From the NCBI GenBank assembly GCA_021796905.1, contig JAKABK010000105.1, forward strand, positions 1 to 6,667: a stretch of DNA of 6,667 nt. Direction: 5' to 3'. The notes beneath the pieces are model-generated. The model saw only the letters and a list, made by a program, of their open reading frames with translations. It was not told the origin of the DNA and made no database searches. Source of the stretch: Actinomycetes bacterium (GTDB taxonomy: Bacteria > Actinomycetota > Acidimicrobiia > Acidimicrobiales > Palsa-688). Of the stretch, positions 1 through 5,653 are shown in pieces (the stretch's first letter is position 1; every line of letters starts with the position of its first letter). Position numbers and translations under genes: made by a program.

Positions 1-1179
1 CAGCGGGCTGGCGCCACCCTTGGCGACCGCCCCGAGTGACTTCTCCTCGATGGTGGTGATCCCGCCGGCCCGGTTGCCCGGCGAGGGGTTGGAGTCCATG
101 GTGGTCCCGTTGGCCCGGGTGTAGGCCTCCCACCAGGCGATCCGCTCCTCCAGTGCCCGGGCGACAGCGGGTGAGGTCGCCCGGGCGGTGAGAAGGTGCT
201 CGGCTCCGTGGATCTCGGGTGTCTCGCCCAGCACCGCGGTCCCGCCGGCGGCGACCAGCAGGTCGCTGGCGACACCGAGAACCGGGTTCGCGGTCACCCC
301 CGACCAGGCGTCGGAGCCGCCGCACTGGAGGCCGAGGACCAGTTCGGCGGCGGGCACGTCGCGCCGGCCGATCGCTGCCAGGTCCTCGATCGTCTCCCGC
401 ACCTGGGCGACGCCCCAGTCGATCGCCTTCCGGGTCCCCCCTTCGCCCTGGATCGTCGCTGCCCGCAGGGGTACCTCCGGCGGCAGCGCCATCTCCTCGA
501 CCAGTTCGTCGACCTGGTTGACCTCGCAGCCGAGGCCGAGCACCACGACGCCCCCGACGTTGGGGTGCCGGGCGTAGCCGGCCAGGGTGCGGCGCAGGAC
601 GGCGAGCCCGTCCCCGGTCGCTGCCGTCCCGCACCCCCCGCCGTGGGTGAGGGCGATGACCCCGTCGATGTCCGGTCGCCCCTCGAGCACCCCGGGGGCC
701 CCGAAGGCCGCCACGATGCGGCGCACCACCGTCGCGGAGCAGTTGACCGAGCTGACCACCGCGATGTAGTTGCGGGTGCCGACCCGCCCGTCGGGGCGCA
801 CGATGCCCCGGAAGGTGGCCGGAGCCAGGTCGGCGGACCGGTCACCGCCGCGGGGACGGGCAGGGCCGGCCTGGCCGGCAGGGGAGGGAGGGGGCGCCAC
901 CCCCTCGGGGCCGACCGACAGCGACACCAGGTTGTGGGTGTGGACGTGCTGGCCGGGGTGGACCGCGGTGGTCGCCACCCCGATCGGCTGGCCGTACTTG
1001 GTCACCACCGTTCCGGCAGGGATCTCGACCACGGCCAGCTTGTGGCCGGCGGGGACGGCGTCGAGCACTTCTAGCTCCGGGCCGCCGGGCACTGCGGCGG
1101 CGCTGCCCGCGTCGAGTGCGACCCTGGTGACCGCGACGGGGTCGCCGGGGTGGAGCCTGATGAGCAGCGCGGCGCTCAT
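1..1179 (-). CDS. uxaA: UxaA/GarD-family sugar-acid dehydratase (altronate or galactarate dehydratase type), 3' end cut by the window edge
   Basis: This family dehydrates hexonates or hexarates such as D-altronate or D-galactarate to 2-keto-3-deoxy sugar acids in the cytoplasm. The visible 393 residues begin with a SAF-like domain (about 1-85) containing KYGQPIG (61-67) and the histidine-rich HVHTHN (78-83). A Pro/Gly/Ala linker (about 90-118) leads into the catalytic domain. That domain opens with GIVRPDGRVGTRNY (125-138) and contains VNCSATV (145-151), THGGGCGT (178-185), LGLGCEVNQ (214-222), LQCGGSDAWSG (284-294), DSNPSPGNRAGG (362-373) and EEKSLGAVAKGG (378-389). All are hallmarks of UxaA/GarD proteins. 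About 100 C-terminal residues are missing compared with the roughly 495-residue E. coli UxaA. The ATG at 1179 overlaps the stop of the upstream 97-residue ORF as ATGA and has only a weak AGG ahead of it, so translation is probably coupled. The family call is firm. The substrate cannot be read from sequence, so the symbol is by family only. Confidence 0.9.
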   Translation of the reverse strand, partial: MSAALLIRLHPGDPVAVTRVALDAGSAAAVPGGPELEVLDAVPAGHKLAVVEIPAGTVVTKYGQPIGVATTAVHPGQHVHTHNLVSLSVGPEGVAPPPSPAGQAGPARPRGGDRSADLAPATFRGIVRPDGRVGTRNYIAVVSSVNCSATVVRRIVAAFGAPGVLEGRPDIDGVIALTHGGGCGTAATGDGLAVLRRTLAGYARHPNVGGVVVLGLGCEVNQVDELVEEMALPPEVPLRAATIQGEGGTRKAIDWGVAQVRETIEDLAAIGRRDVPAAELVLGLQCGGSDAWSGVTANPVLGVASDLLVAAGGTAVLGETPEIHGAEHLLTARATSPAVARALEERIAWWEAYTRANGTTMDSNPSPGNRAGGITTIEEKSLGAVAKGGASPL

Positions 1180-1469
1180 CGTGCCTGCACCCACACGTGG
1201 TCGGGAACGGTCCTGGGGGTCGTCGTTCGTCCCTGACCGGCCGTCACCCACAGGTAGTAGGGCCGGCAGCCGGCGGCGGCGACCACCGGGCGGTGACCGC
1301 CCGCCCGGTCCGGGCCGACCCCGCCGGCGACCGCCGGGACGGTGCCGGAGGTCACGACCAGGGGGATCTCGGGGTCCGCGTCGAGGTCCGGCTCCTTGAG
1401 CTCGGCGGGGGTGGCGGGCGACGGTCCGATCAGGTCGGTGTCGGTGCCGGGACGGACGAGGGTGGGCAT
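1176..1469 (-). CDS. Small protein of unknown function, coupled between the LacI-type regulator and the UxaA-family dehydratase
   Basis: I do not recognise this 97-residue protein. Three things support it as real. A good ribosome-binding site (AGGAG, six bases before the ATG) precedes it. Its start overlaps the upstream regulator stop as TGATG, and its stop overlaps the uxaA-type start as ATGA. Third codon positions are almost all G or C, as in the neighbouring genes. The first 35 residues are rich in Pro, Asp and Glu and look flexible. The rest is rich in Val, Gly and Ala, with short stretches that could form beta strands (IPLVVTSG at 35-42, RPVVAAAGC near 60, PYYLWVTAG near 70, and a final HVWVQAR). 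There is no signal peptide, membrane segment or catalytic motif that I can name. Position suggests a role tied to the sugar-acid pathway, but that is inference only. It could also be a remnant of a longer gene. Confidence 0.6.
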   Translation of the reverse strand: MPTLVRPGTDTDLIGPSPATPAELKEPDLDADPEIPLVVTSGTVPAVAGGVGPDRAGGHRPVVAAAGCRPYYLWVTAGQGRTTTPRTVPDHVWVQAR

Positions 1470-2512
1470 CAGCTGCTCCTAGGGTTCGGTCGGGGTTCGG
1501 GGCTCGGCTGGCTGCGGGTGGGTGGCGGCCCGGTCGACTGGCGGACCACCAGGGAGGTCGGAAGCTCGAAGCAGGAGCCGGCGGTGTCGCCGCGCCCCAG
1601 GCGGTCGAGCAGCAACTCGATGGCGATCCGACCGGCGGCCTCGGTCGGGACCGCCACCGTGGTGAGCGGCGGGGTGGTCATCGACGCTACCGGGATGTCG
1701 TCGAAGCCGACCAGGCTCAGTCGCTCGGGGACGCGGACCCCGCGGGCAGCGAGGTGGTGGGCGACACCCACTGCGACCAGGTCGTTGTAGGCGATCACGG
1801 CGGTGGCGCCGGAGGCGAGGACAGGGTCCGCGGCCTCGACGCCCCCGGCGAAGGTGGGGGAGACCGGGCCGAGCACGCTCTGGACGATCCCGAGCTCCCG
1901 GCAGGCCGCCTCGAGGCCCTTGCGGCGTTGTTGGTCCGACCAGGACCGCCGGGGCCCGGCTAGGTAGGCGATCCGGCGGTGGCCGAGGACGTGGAGGTGG
2001 GTGACCGCCTGGCGCATCCCGTCGGCGCTGTCGGGCACGACGCTCGGAACTCCGTGAACCCGCCGGCCGAAGAGCACGAGCCGGTCGATCGGCGCCCTGG
2101 CCAGGGCTCGGGCGGTGAGCCTCGACGAGCAGAGCAGCAACCCGTCGACCTGGCGGGCCATCGCTTCGAGGAGCGATGCCTCCTCCCCGGCCTGTTCCTC
2201 CGAGTCGGCGACGAAGACCGCATGGTCTGCGGCGCGTGCCCTCGCCTGGGCGCCTTTCAGCACCGAGTGGAAGTACGGGTTGCCGAGGTCGGGCACGATC
2301 ACCCCGAGGTTGCCGGTACGCCCGGTGATCAGGCTCCTCGCCGCCCGGTTCGGCCGGTAGCCCAGGCTCGACGCGGCCTCCAACACCCGTGACCGGGTGG
2401 CGTCGTGGACCATCCCCGGTGCGCCGAGAGCCCGTGACACCGTCGCCACCGAAACTCCCGCCGCCCGGGCGACGTCTTTGATCGTCGACGGCTGAGCACC
2501 CAAGAGGGTCAT
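1469..2512 (-). CDS. LacI/GalR-family transcriptional regulator, probable repressor of the sugar-acid operon
   Basis: This is a 347-residue LacI-family DNA-binding protein, the usual length for the family. The N-terminal helix-turn-helix covers about residues 9-30 (IKDVARAAGVSVATVSRAL). The hinge helix follows at about 51-63 (GYRPNRAARSL), with the leucine that normally enters the minor groove. The periplasmic-binding-protein-like effector domain runs from about 68 to 325 and includes LGVIVPDLGNPYF (69-81), LGHRRIAYLAG (176-186), YNDLVAVGV (242-250) and LVGFDDIPVASM (267-278). A Pro/Ser-rich tail of about 20 residues ends the protein. The ATG at 2512 is the first in frame and leaves nine residues before the helix-turn-helix. 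It has no Shine-Dalgarno sequence, so a leaderless or weakly initiated message is possible. A LacI-type palindrome directly before the start suggests autorepression. The downstream dehydratase suggests that a sugar acid or derived metabolite is the effector, but the ligand is unknown. Confidence 0.93.
   Translation of the reverse strand: MTLLGAQPSTIKDVARAAGVSVATVSRALGAPGMVHDATRSRVLEAASSLGYRPNRAARSLITGRTGNLGVIVPDLGNPYFHSVLKGAQARARAADHAVFVADSEEQAGEEASLLEAMARQVDGLLLCSSRLTARALARAPIDRLVLFGRRVHGVPSVVPDSADGMRQAVTHLHVLGHRRIAYLAGPRRSWSDQQRRKGLEAACRELGIVQSVLGPVSPTFAGGVEAADPVLASGATAVIAYNDLVAVGVAHHLAARGVRVPERLSLVGFDDIPVASMTTPPLTTVAVPTEAAGRIAIELLLDRLGRGDTAGSCFELPTSLVVRQSTGPPPTRSQPSPEPRPNPRSS
1476..1480 (-). 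promoter_or_regulatory. Ribosome-binding site for the 97-residue ORF
   Basis: AGGAG read on the minus strand lies six bases before the ATG at 1469 and inside the last codons of the LacI-type gene. It is the clearest Shine-Dalgarno sequence in this operon and is the main reason to accept the small ORF and its start. Confidence 0.7.
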
Positions 2513-2515
2513 TTT

Positions 2516-2529
2516 TGCAAACGTTTACA
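2516..2529. promoter_or_regulatory. LacI-family operator before the regulator gene
   Basis: TGCAAACGTTTACA is a 14-bp palindrome with one mismatched pair and a central CG, the form expected for LacI/GalR-family operators. It ends four bases before the regulator ATG, so binding there should block transcription or initiation of the whole lacI-type, small-ORF and dehydratase unit. That the adjacent regulator binds it is inference from position and family. Confidence 0.7.
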
Positions 2530-2562
2530 GCAGTTGTCAAGTGCACAGCAGTCGTCAAGTGC
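2527..2562. repeat. Two 18-bp tandem direct repeats in the lacI-type promoter region
   Basis: ACAGCAGTTGTCAAGTGC (2527-2544) is followed at once by ACAGCAGTCGTCAAGTGC (2545-2562), with 17 of 18 bases identical. Read on the minus strand, each copy holds a -35-like hexamer: TTGACA (2540-2535) and TTGACG (2558-2553). The first copy overlaps the last three bases of the LacI-type palindrome. No convincing -10 hexamer sits at normal spacing, so the transcription start is not resolved. The repeat could be a duplicated activator site or a duplicated promoter element. Confidence 0.6.
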
Positions 2563-2645
2563 CGGCGCCCGGGCAGGGCGCAGGGCCCGCGCAGGTCGCC
2601 AGGGTACCCGGGGCCTTGCGAGCGCCAGCGGGTGTGGCGACGGGG

Positions 2646-2687
2646 ACCGGGCGCCTCTCGACCAGGACCCGCCCCTGCGCGCCCGGT
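2646..2687 (-). terminator. GC-rich inverted repeat after the ClC gene, possible terminator
   Basis: ACCGGGCGC (2646-2654) and GCGCCCGGT (2679-2687) are perfect 9-bp complements separated by 24 bases. The first arm met on the minus strand begins three bases after the ClC stop codon. There is no T tract after it, so it is not a classical intrinsic terminator. Hairpins without a T tract have been proposed as terminators in GC-rich actinobacteria. The stem may also simply stabilise the 3' end of the message, or be a chance repeat in such GC-rich DNA. Confidence 0.35.
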
Positions 2688-2690
2688 TGC

Positions 2691-4871
2691 TCAGATCATC
2701 TGGGTTCCCGGGGTGACCTCGTCGGGGCCCGAGCGGGCGCCCCGGAGCAGCCGTCGAAGCTCGTCGGCGTGCTCGGGGCTCGTGAGGGCGGTGACCATGT
2801 CGCCGGCACCGAGCACCGTGGTGGCGTCGGACGCGAGCAGCTCGTTGGCGCGCTGGACGGCGACGATCACGGTTCCTGCCGGCAGGCCGGCGTCGGCGAC
2901 CGCCCGGCCGTCCACGGGGGAGCCGGCGGCGATGCGCTCCTCGACGGCGACCGCATGGGGCGCCACCCGGTCGATCTTCTCGACGTTGGTGCCGAGGGCC
3001 TGGCGGTAGCCGGTGACCAGGTCGCCGATCGAGAGGATCCCGACGATGTTGTGCCGGCCGCTCGTCACCGCAACCCAGTGCCCGCCGGCATGGGTGAGCG
3101 CCTCGAGGCCGACATCGAGGGTGGCTCCCCCGGTGGTGGTGGCGGTGGTGGCGTCGGCGAGCGTGGCCATCAACGAGCCGGGGTCGGCGTCGGCGGCACG
3201 CTCGACCCGGTCGGTCTCGACGGTGCCGATGTAGGCGCCCTTGGCGTCGGAGACCGGGGCACCGGGCACCCCGGCGCGCCGGAGGGCCTCGAGCGCCTCG
3301 GACGCGGTGGTGGTCCCGGCCAGCACCAGCCGTGGGGCGCTCATCACGTCGGCGACCCGGAGCGTGGCGAGCAGCGGCAGGCCGAGCTGGATCCGGCTGG
3401 ACGCCGAGTCGTCACGGTTGTGCAGCTGGGAGCGGTAGATGCTGTCGTCGGCCCAGTCCACGATGAACCAGGAGATCGCGACGGCGACCATCGCCGGGCC
3501 GAGCAGGGCGATGCTCCCGGTCATCTGGGCGACCATCAGCATGACCGCTATCGGCGCCCGCGAGATCCCGCCGAAGACGGCCATCATCCCGACGATCACG
3601 AAAGGTGCCGGGTCGTGGCCGACGCCGGGGGCGATCGGCTCCAGCACCCGCCAGACCGCCAGGCCGGTGAACGCGCCGATCACCATCCCCGGGCCGAACA
3701 CCCCTCCCGAGCCGCCGGTGCCGATCGACAGGGCGGTGGCGAGGATGCGGGCGAGGGGGAGGGCGAGGATGATGAGGAGCGGGGTGTGGACCAGGTCGGC
3801 GCTGAGACCTTTCTGCACCCAGCCGTAGCCGGTGCCGAGCACCTCGGGGAGGCCGAGCGCGATGAGCCCGACCAGGAGCCCGCCGAGGGCGGGGCGGAGC
3901 TTCCGGCTGAAGGGGAGCCGGCTGGAGAGCCGCACGAGCCCGTAGAACGACCGGGAGTAGAGCAGTCCGAGGCCCCCGGCGAGGAGGCCGATGATCGCGA
4001 ACCACAACAGCTGGATCGGCTGGTGGAAGTGGTAGCCGCCGGGTATCGCGAACAGCGGTTGGTACCCGAGGACGCCCCCGAAGATGGCGTAGGCGATTAT
4101 CGAGGCGAACACCCCGGGTAGCAGCGCGGCGAACTCGAAGTCGTCGCGGTAGACGATGTCCGCGGCGAGGACCGCCCCGCCGAGCGGCGCGCTGAATATC
4201 GCCCCGATACCAGATCCGATGCCGATCGACACCGCGATCCGCCCGTCCTCGGGGGACAGGTCGAGCACCCGGGCGAGCAGCGACCCGAACCCTGCGCTGA
4301 TCTGCGCCGTCGGGCCCTCCCGACCTCCCGACCCGCCCGATCCGATGGTGAGGGCCGAGGCGACGATCTTCACGACCACCGCTCGCAGGCGGATCCCGCG
4401 TGGGTTCTGGTGGACGGCGTCGATCGCGGCATCGGTGCCGTGCCCTTCGGCCTCGGGGGCGAAGCTGAACACCAGCCACCCCGAGAGCAGCCCGCCGAGG
4501 ACCACGACCAGGGGGATGGCCCAGGCCCGGCTGTAGTGGGCGCTGCCCGCGGCGCCGCCCTCACCCGCCGGCGTCGGTGGGTGGTAACCGGCGAGGACCC
4601 CGAGGAAGAAGCGGGTCGAGTAGCTGAGCGCCTCGTAGAACACGATCGCGCCGGCGCCGGCGATCACCCCGACCATCGCCCCGAGGATCAACCACTTGGG
4701 GAGGTAGGGGAGCTGGTTGACCCAGGACCCGAACCGGGCGACCTGTCGGCGTCCGGTGGCCGGCGTCGACCGGCCGGTGAGCGATCGCTTCACCTGTGCG
4801 CACCCAAGGGTGTGGTCATCGCTCCCGACCTCGGCTCCATGACGAGCTGCGTACTTGTACGCGCACATCAT
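2691..4871 (-). CDS. ClC-family anion channel/transporter with C-terminal CBS pair and TrkA-C domain
   Basis: This is a 726-residue integral membrane protein from the ATG at 4871. The ClC domain spans about residues 58-485 with many hydrophobic helices. Recognisable family sites are GSGGSGGREGP (177-187, gating glutamate E185), FSAPLGG (226-232), GGVFGP (389-394) and Y479, which aligns with the anion-coordinating tyrosine of E. coli ClC. The first selectivity motif, GSGIP in E. coli, reads GHGTD (143-147). The internal proton glutamate position is I239. Two CBS domains follow (about 503-560, starting RVADVMSAP, and about 568-625, ending NIVGILSIGDLV), then a TrkA-C/RCK-C domain (about 640-712, with LPAGTVIVAVQR and LGAGDMV). 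CBS and RCK-C modules usually sense nucleotides or other small ligands, so cytoplasmic gating is likely. ATG 4871 has AAGG five bases upstream, but a GTG at 4793 (700 residues) is a serious alternative because codons 1-26 look poorly coding. Transport mode and the preferred anion cannot be told from sequence. Confidence 0.92.
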   Translation of the reverse strand: MMCAYKYAARHGAEVGSDDHTLGCAQVKRSLTGRSTPATGRRQVARFGSWVNQLPYLPKWLILGAMVGVIAGAGAIVFYEALSYSTRFFLGVLAGYHPPTPAGEGGAAGSAHYSRAWAIPLVVVLGGLLSGWLVFSFAPEAEGHGTDAAIDAVHQNPRGIRLRAVVVKIVASALTIGSGGSGGREGPTAQISAGFGSLLARVLDLSPEDGRIAVSIGIGSGIGAIFSAPLGGAVLAADIVYRDDFEFAALLPGVFASIIAYAIFGGVLGYQPLFAIPGGYHFHQPIQLLWFAIIGLLAGGLGLLYSRSFYGLVRLSSRLPFSRKLRPALGGLLVGLIALGLPEVLGTGYGWVQKGLSADLVHTPLLIILALPLARILATALSIGTGGSGGVFGPGMVIGAFTGLAVWRVLEPIAPGVGHDPAPFVIVGMMAVFGGISRAPIAVMLMVAQMTGSIALLGPAMVAVAISWFIVDWADDSIYRSQLHNRDDSASSRIQLGLPLLATLRVADVMSAPRLVLAGTTTASEALEALRRAGVPGAPVSDAKGAYIGTVETDRVERAADADPGSLMATLADATTATTTGGATLDVGLEALTHAGGHWVAVTSGRHNIVGILSIGDLVTGYRQALGTNVEKIDRVAPHAVAVEERIAAGSPVDGRAVADAGLPAGTVIVAVQRANELLASDATTVLGAGDMVTALTSPEHADELRRLLRGARSGPDEVTPGTQMI
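4849..4862. promoter_or_regulatory. 14-bp perfect palindrome at the 5' end of the ClC gene, possible operator
   Basis: GCGTACTTGTACGC has six-base arms that match perfectly around a central TT. It lies inside codons 4-8 if the ClC gene starts at 4871, but in the leader if it starts at the GTG at 4793. A weak promoter-like pair read on the minus strand (TTGCAC at 4896-4891, 17-base gap, CATGAT at 4873-4868) would place the transcription start on this palindrome, a typical repressor position. No regulator can be assigned. Confidence 0.3.
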
Positions 4872-4956
4872 GGCGGCCTTCCCGGCTCCGGTGCAAAGAG
4901 ACCTCCGGGCCCGGTGCCGACGGTGGGACCCGAGGCCGGGGTCGGGCGGCGAATGG

Positions 4957-4986
4957 TTGACTCGGTGGGGCGTTTGGGCGTAGGGT
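4957..4986 (+). promoter_or_regulatory. Sigma70-like promoter of the mraZ-rsmH operon
   Basis: TTGACT (4957-4962) and TAGGGT (4981-4986) are separated by 18 bases, about 75 bases before the mraZ ATG. The -35 matches five of six consensus bases, and the -10 has the required TA and final T. It faces away from the ClC gene and is the best plus-strand promoter I could find in the 189-bp gap between the divergent genes. Confidence 0.55.
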
Positions 4987-4989
4987 GGG
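4966..4989 (+). promoter_or_regulatory. Three TGGG repeats, candidate MraZ binding box
   Basis: TGGG occurs at 4966, 4975 and 4986, spaced 9 and 11 bases and so close to one helical turn. E. coli MraZ is known to bind TGGGN repeats separated by five bases upstream of its own operon. Here the repeats overlap the promoter spacer and -10 element, which would fit autorepression. The spacing is not exact and TGGG is common in GC-rich DNA, so this remains a candidate. Confidence 0.4.
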
Positions 4990-5060
4990 TCGAAGTGGCG
5001 CGAAGGGGTGGACCTGGAGCGTGGCGGAGGACGGAAGCCGAGTGACACGTGGGATCGTCG

Positions 5061-5501
5061 ATGTTCTTCGGGAGGTACGAGCACTCCCTCGACAGCAAGG
5101 GCCGGGTGGTGCTCCCGGCGCGCTTCCGGGCTCATTTCGACACCCAGGCCTTCCTCACCCAGTACCTGGACGGCTGCTTGGCGCTCTGGACCCCCGAGGA
5201 GTTCGGCAAGCGACTGGCGGAGTACTCCGAGGCCCAGGGGCGCTCCAGCGCGGACCGCAACCTGGCCCGGGTCTGGGCCGCCGGCTCCCAGGAGGTGGAC
5301 ATCGACAAGCAGGGTCGTCTCGCGGTGCCCCAGCACCTGATGGCCTTCGCCCAGCTCCGGGACCGGCTGCTCGTGGTCGGGGCGATGGAGCGCATCGAGC
5401 TGTGGGACCCGCAGCGCTGGGATGCCCGGGTGCGTCCCGCGGAGGCGGACCTGATCGACCCGGTGGACGTCGCGGTGGCGCCCACCGGCCCGGGGAGCTG
5501 A
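5061..5501 (+). CDS. mraZ: MraZ, transcriptional regulator of the division and cell-wall cluster
   Basis: MraZ is a ring-forming DNA-binding protein of the SpoVT-AbrB fold that regulates the dcw cluster it heads. The 146-residue product is the usual length. It has the family's two repeats: the N-terminal one with LDSKGRVVLPARFR (10-23) and the second with DIDKQGRLAVPQHL, whose DKQGR lies at 82-86. The start at ATG 5061 gives the canonical MraZ opening MFFGRYEHSLDSKGR. An in-frame GTG at 5049 would add four residues, but MraZ proteins normally begin at this Met-Phe. No strong Shine-Dalgarno sequence precedes either start: only GGGA lies near the ATG, and the nearest GGAGG (5026-5030) is too distant. 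The tail after about residue 120 is Asp/Ala/Pro-rich and unremarkable. rsmH follows after 152 bp, matching the usual mraZ-rsmH order. It is probably autoregulated through the TGGG repeats in its promoter. Confidence 0.96.
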   Translation: MFFGRYEHSLDSKGRVVLPARFRAHFDTQAFLTQYLDGCLALWTPEEFGKRLAEYSEAQGRSSADRNLARVWAAGSQEVDIDKQGRLAVPQHLMAFAQLRDRLLVVGAMERIELWDPQRWDARVRPAEADLIDPVDVAVAPTGPGS

Positions 5502-5515
5502 GCAGCCACGGCCGG

Positions 5516-5530
5516 CTCGCCCGCAGCGAG
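5516..5530 (+). other. Small hairpin just after mraZ
   Basis: CTCGC (5516-5520) and GCGAG (5526-5530) are perfect complements around the five-base loop CCGCA, 15 bases after the mraZ stop. There is no T tract, so it is unlikely to terminate transcription. It is probably the first element of the structured mraZ-rsmH spacer, or an mRNA-processing or stability hairpin. Confidence 0.35.
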
Positions 5531-5559
5531 GACATCGTGGTCGGGCTGGTGCGCAGCCC

Positions 5560-5644
5560 TTCGACCGGCAGGGTGGGAGTCCCCTTCTCCGCCCGCTTCC
5601 ACTCCGCGCGACCGGGGAGAAATCCCGGCGGCAGGCTGGTCGGG
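5560..5644 (+). ncRNA. Candidate structured leader of rsmH, possibly the mraW RNA motif
   Basis: The spacer between mraZ and rsmH can fold as a three-way junction. The closing stem pairs CGACC (5562-5566) with GGTCG (5638-5642), and can extend to 5560/5644 through two G-U pairs. The first arm pairs GGGTGGG (5571-5577) with TCCGCCC (5588-5594). The second pairs CCGGG (5612-5616) with CCCGG (5624-5628) around the A-rich loop GAGAAAT. The 3' strand of the closing stem overlaps the only G run (5642-5647) that could serve as the rsmH ribosome-binding site, so folding could limit translation. A conserved mraW RNA motif is known upstream of rsmH (mraW) genes in Actinobacteria. I cannot confirm from memory that this sequence matches its consensus. 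Folding was done by eye. Confidence 0.4.
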
Positions 5645-5653
5645 GGGCTGCGG

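Noticed and set aside
196..1074. Plus-strand open frame (292 codons) across the UxaA-family gene
   Set aside because: The minus strand carries unmistakable UxaA motifs through the same interval, and the plus product is an Asp/Gly/His-rich shadow without recognisable features.
1197..1790. Plus-strand open frame opposite the small ORF and the end of the LacI-type gene
   Set aside because: Its product is Gly/Arg-rich with no domain. The minus-strand genes there are linked by stop-start overlaps and a good ribosome-binding site.
2541..4121. Long plus-strand open frame (526 codons) antisense to the ClC gene
   Set aside because: It mirrors the ClC codons in a high-GC genome where antisense stops are rare. 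The product is a low-complexity Gly/Asp/Glu/His-rich string with no domain, and the opposite strand encodes a clear ClC protein.
4801..4812. Short palindrome CACCCAAGGGTG near the ClC start
   Set aside because: The arms are only five bases, which is expected by chance in GC-rich sequence, and there is no second copy or matching regulator nearby.
4985..5653. Upstream in-frame extension of rsmH through mraZ
   Set aside because: The frame is open, but the extension is an out-of-frame reading of mraZ with no RsmH similarity. The family's N-terminal motif HxPVML starts nine residues after ATG 5654.
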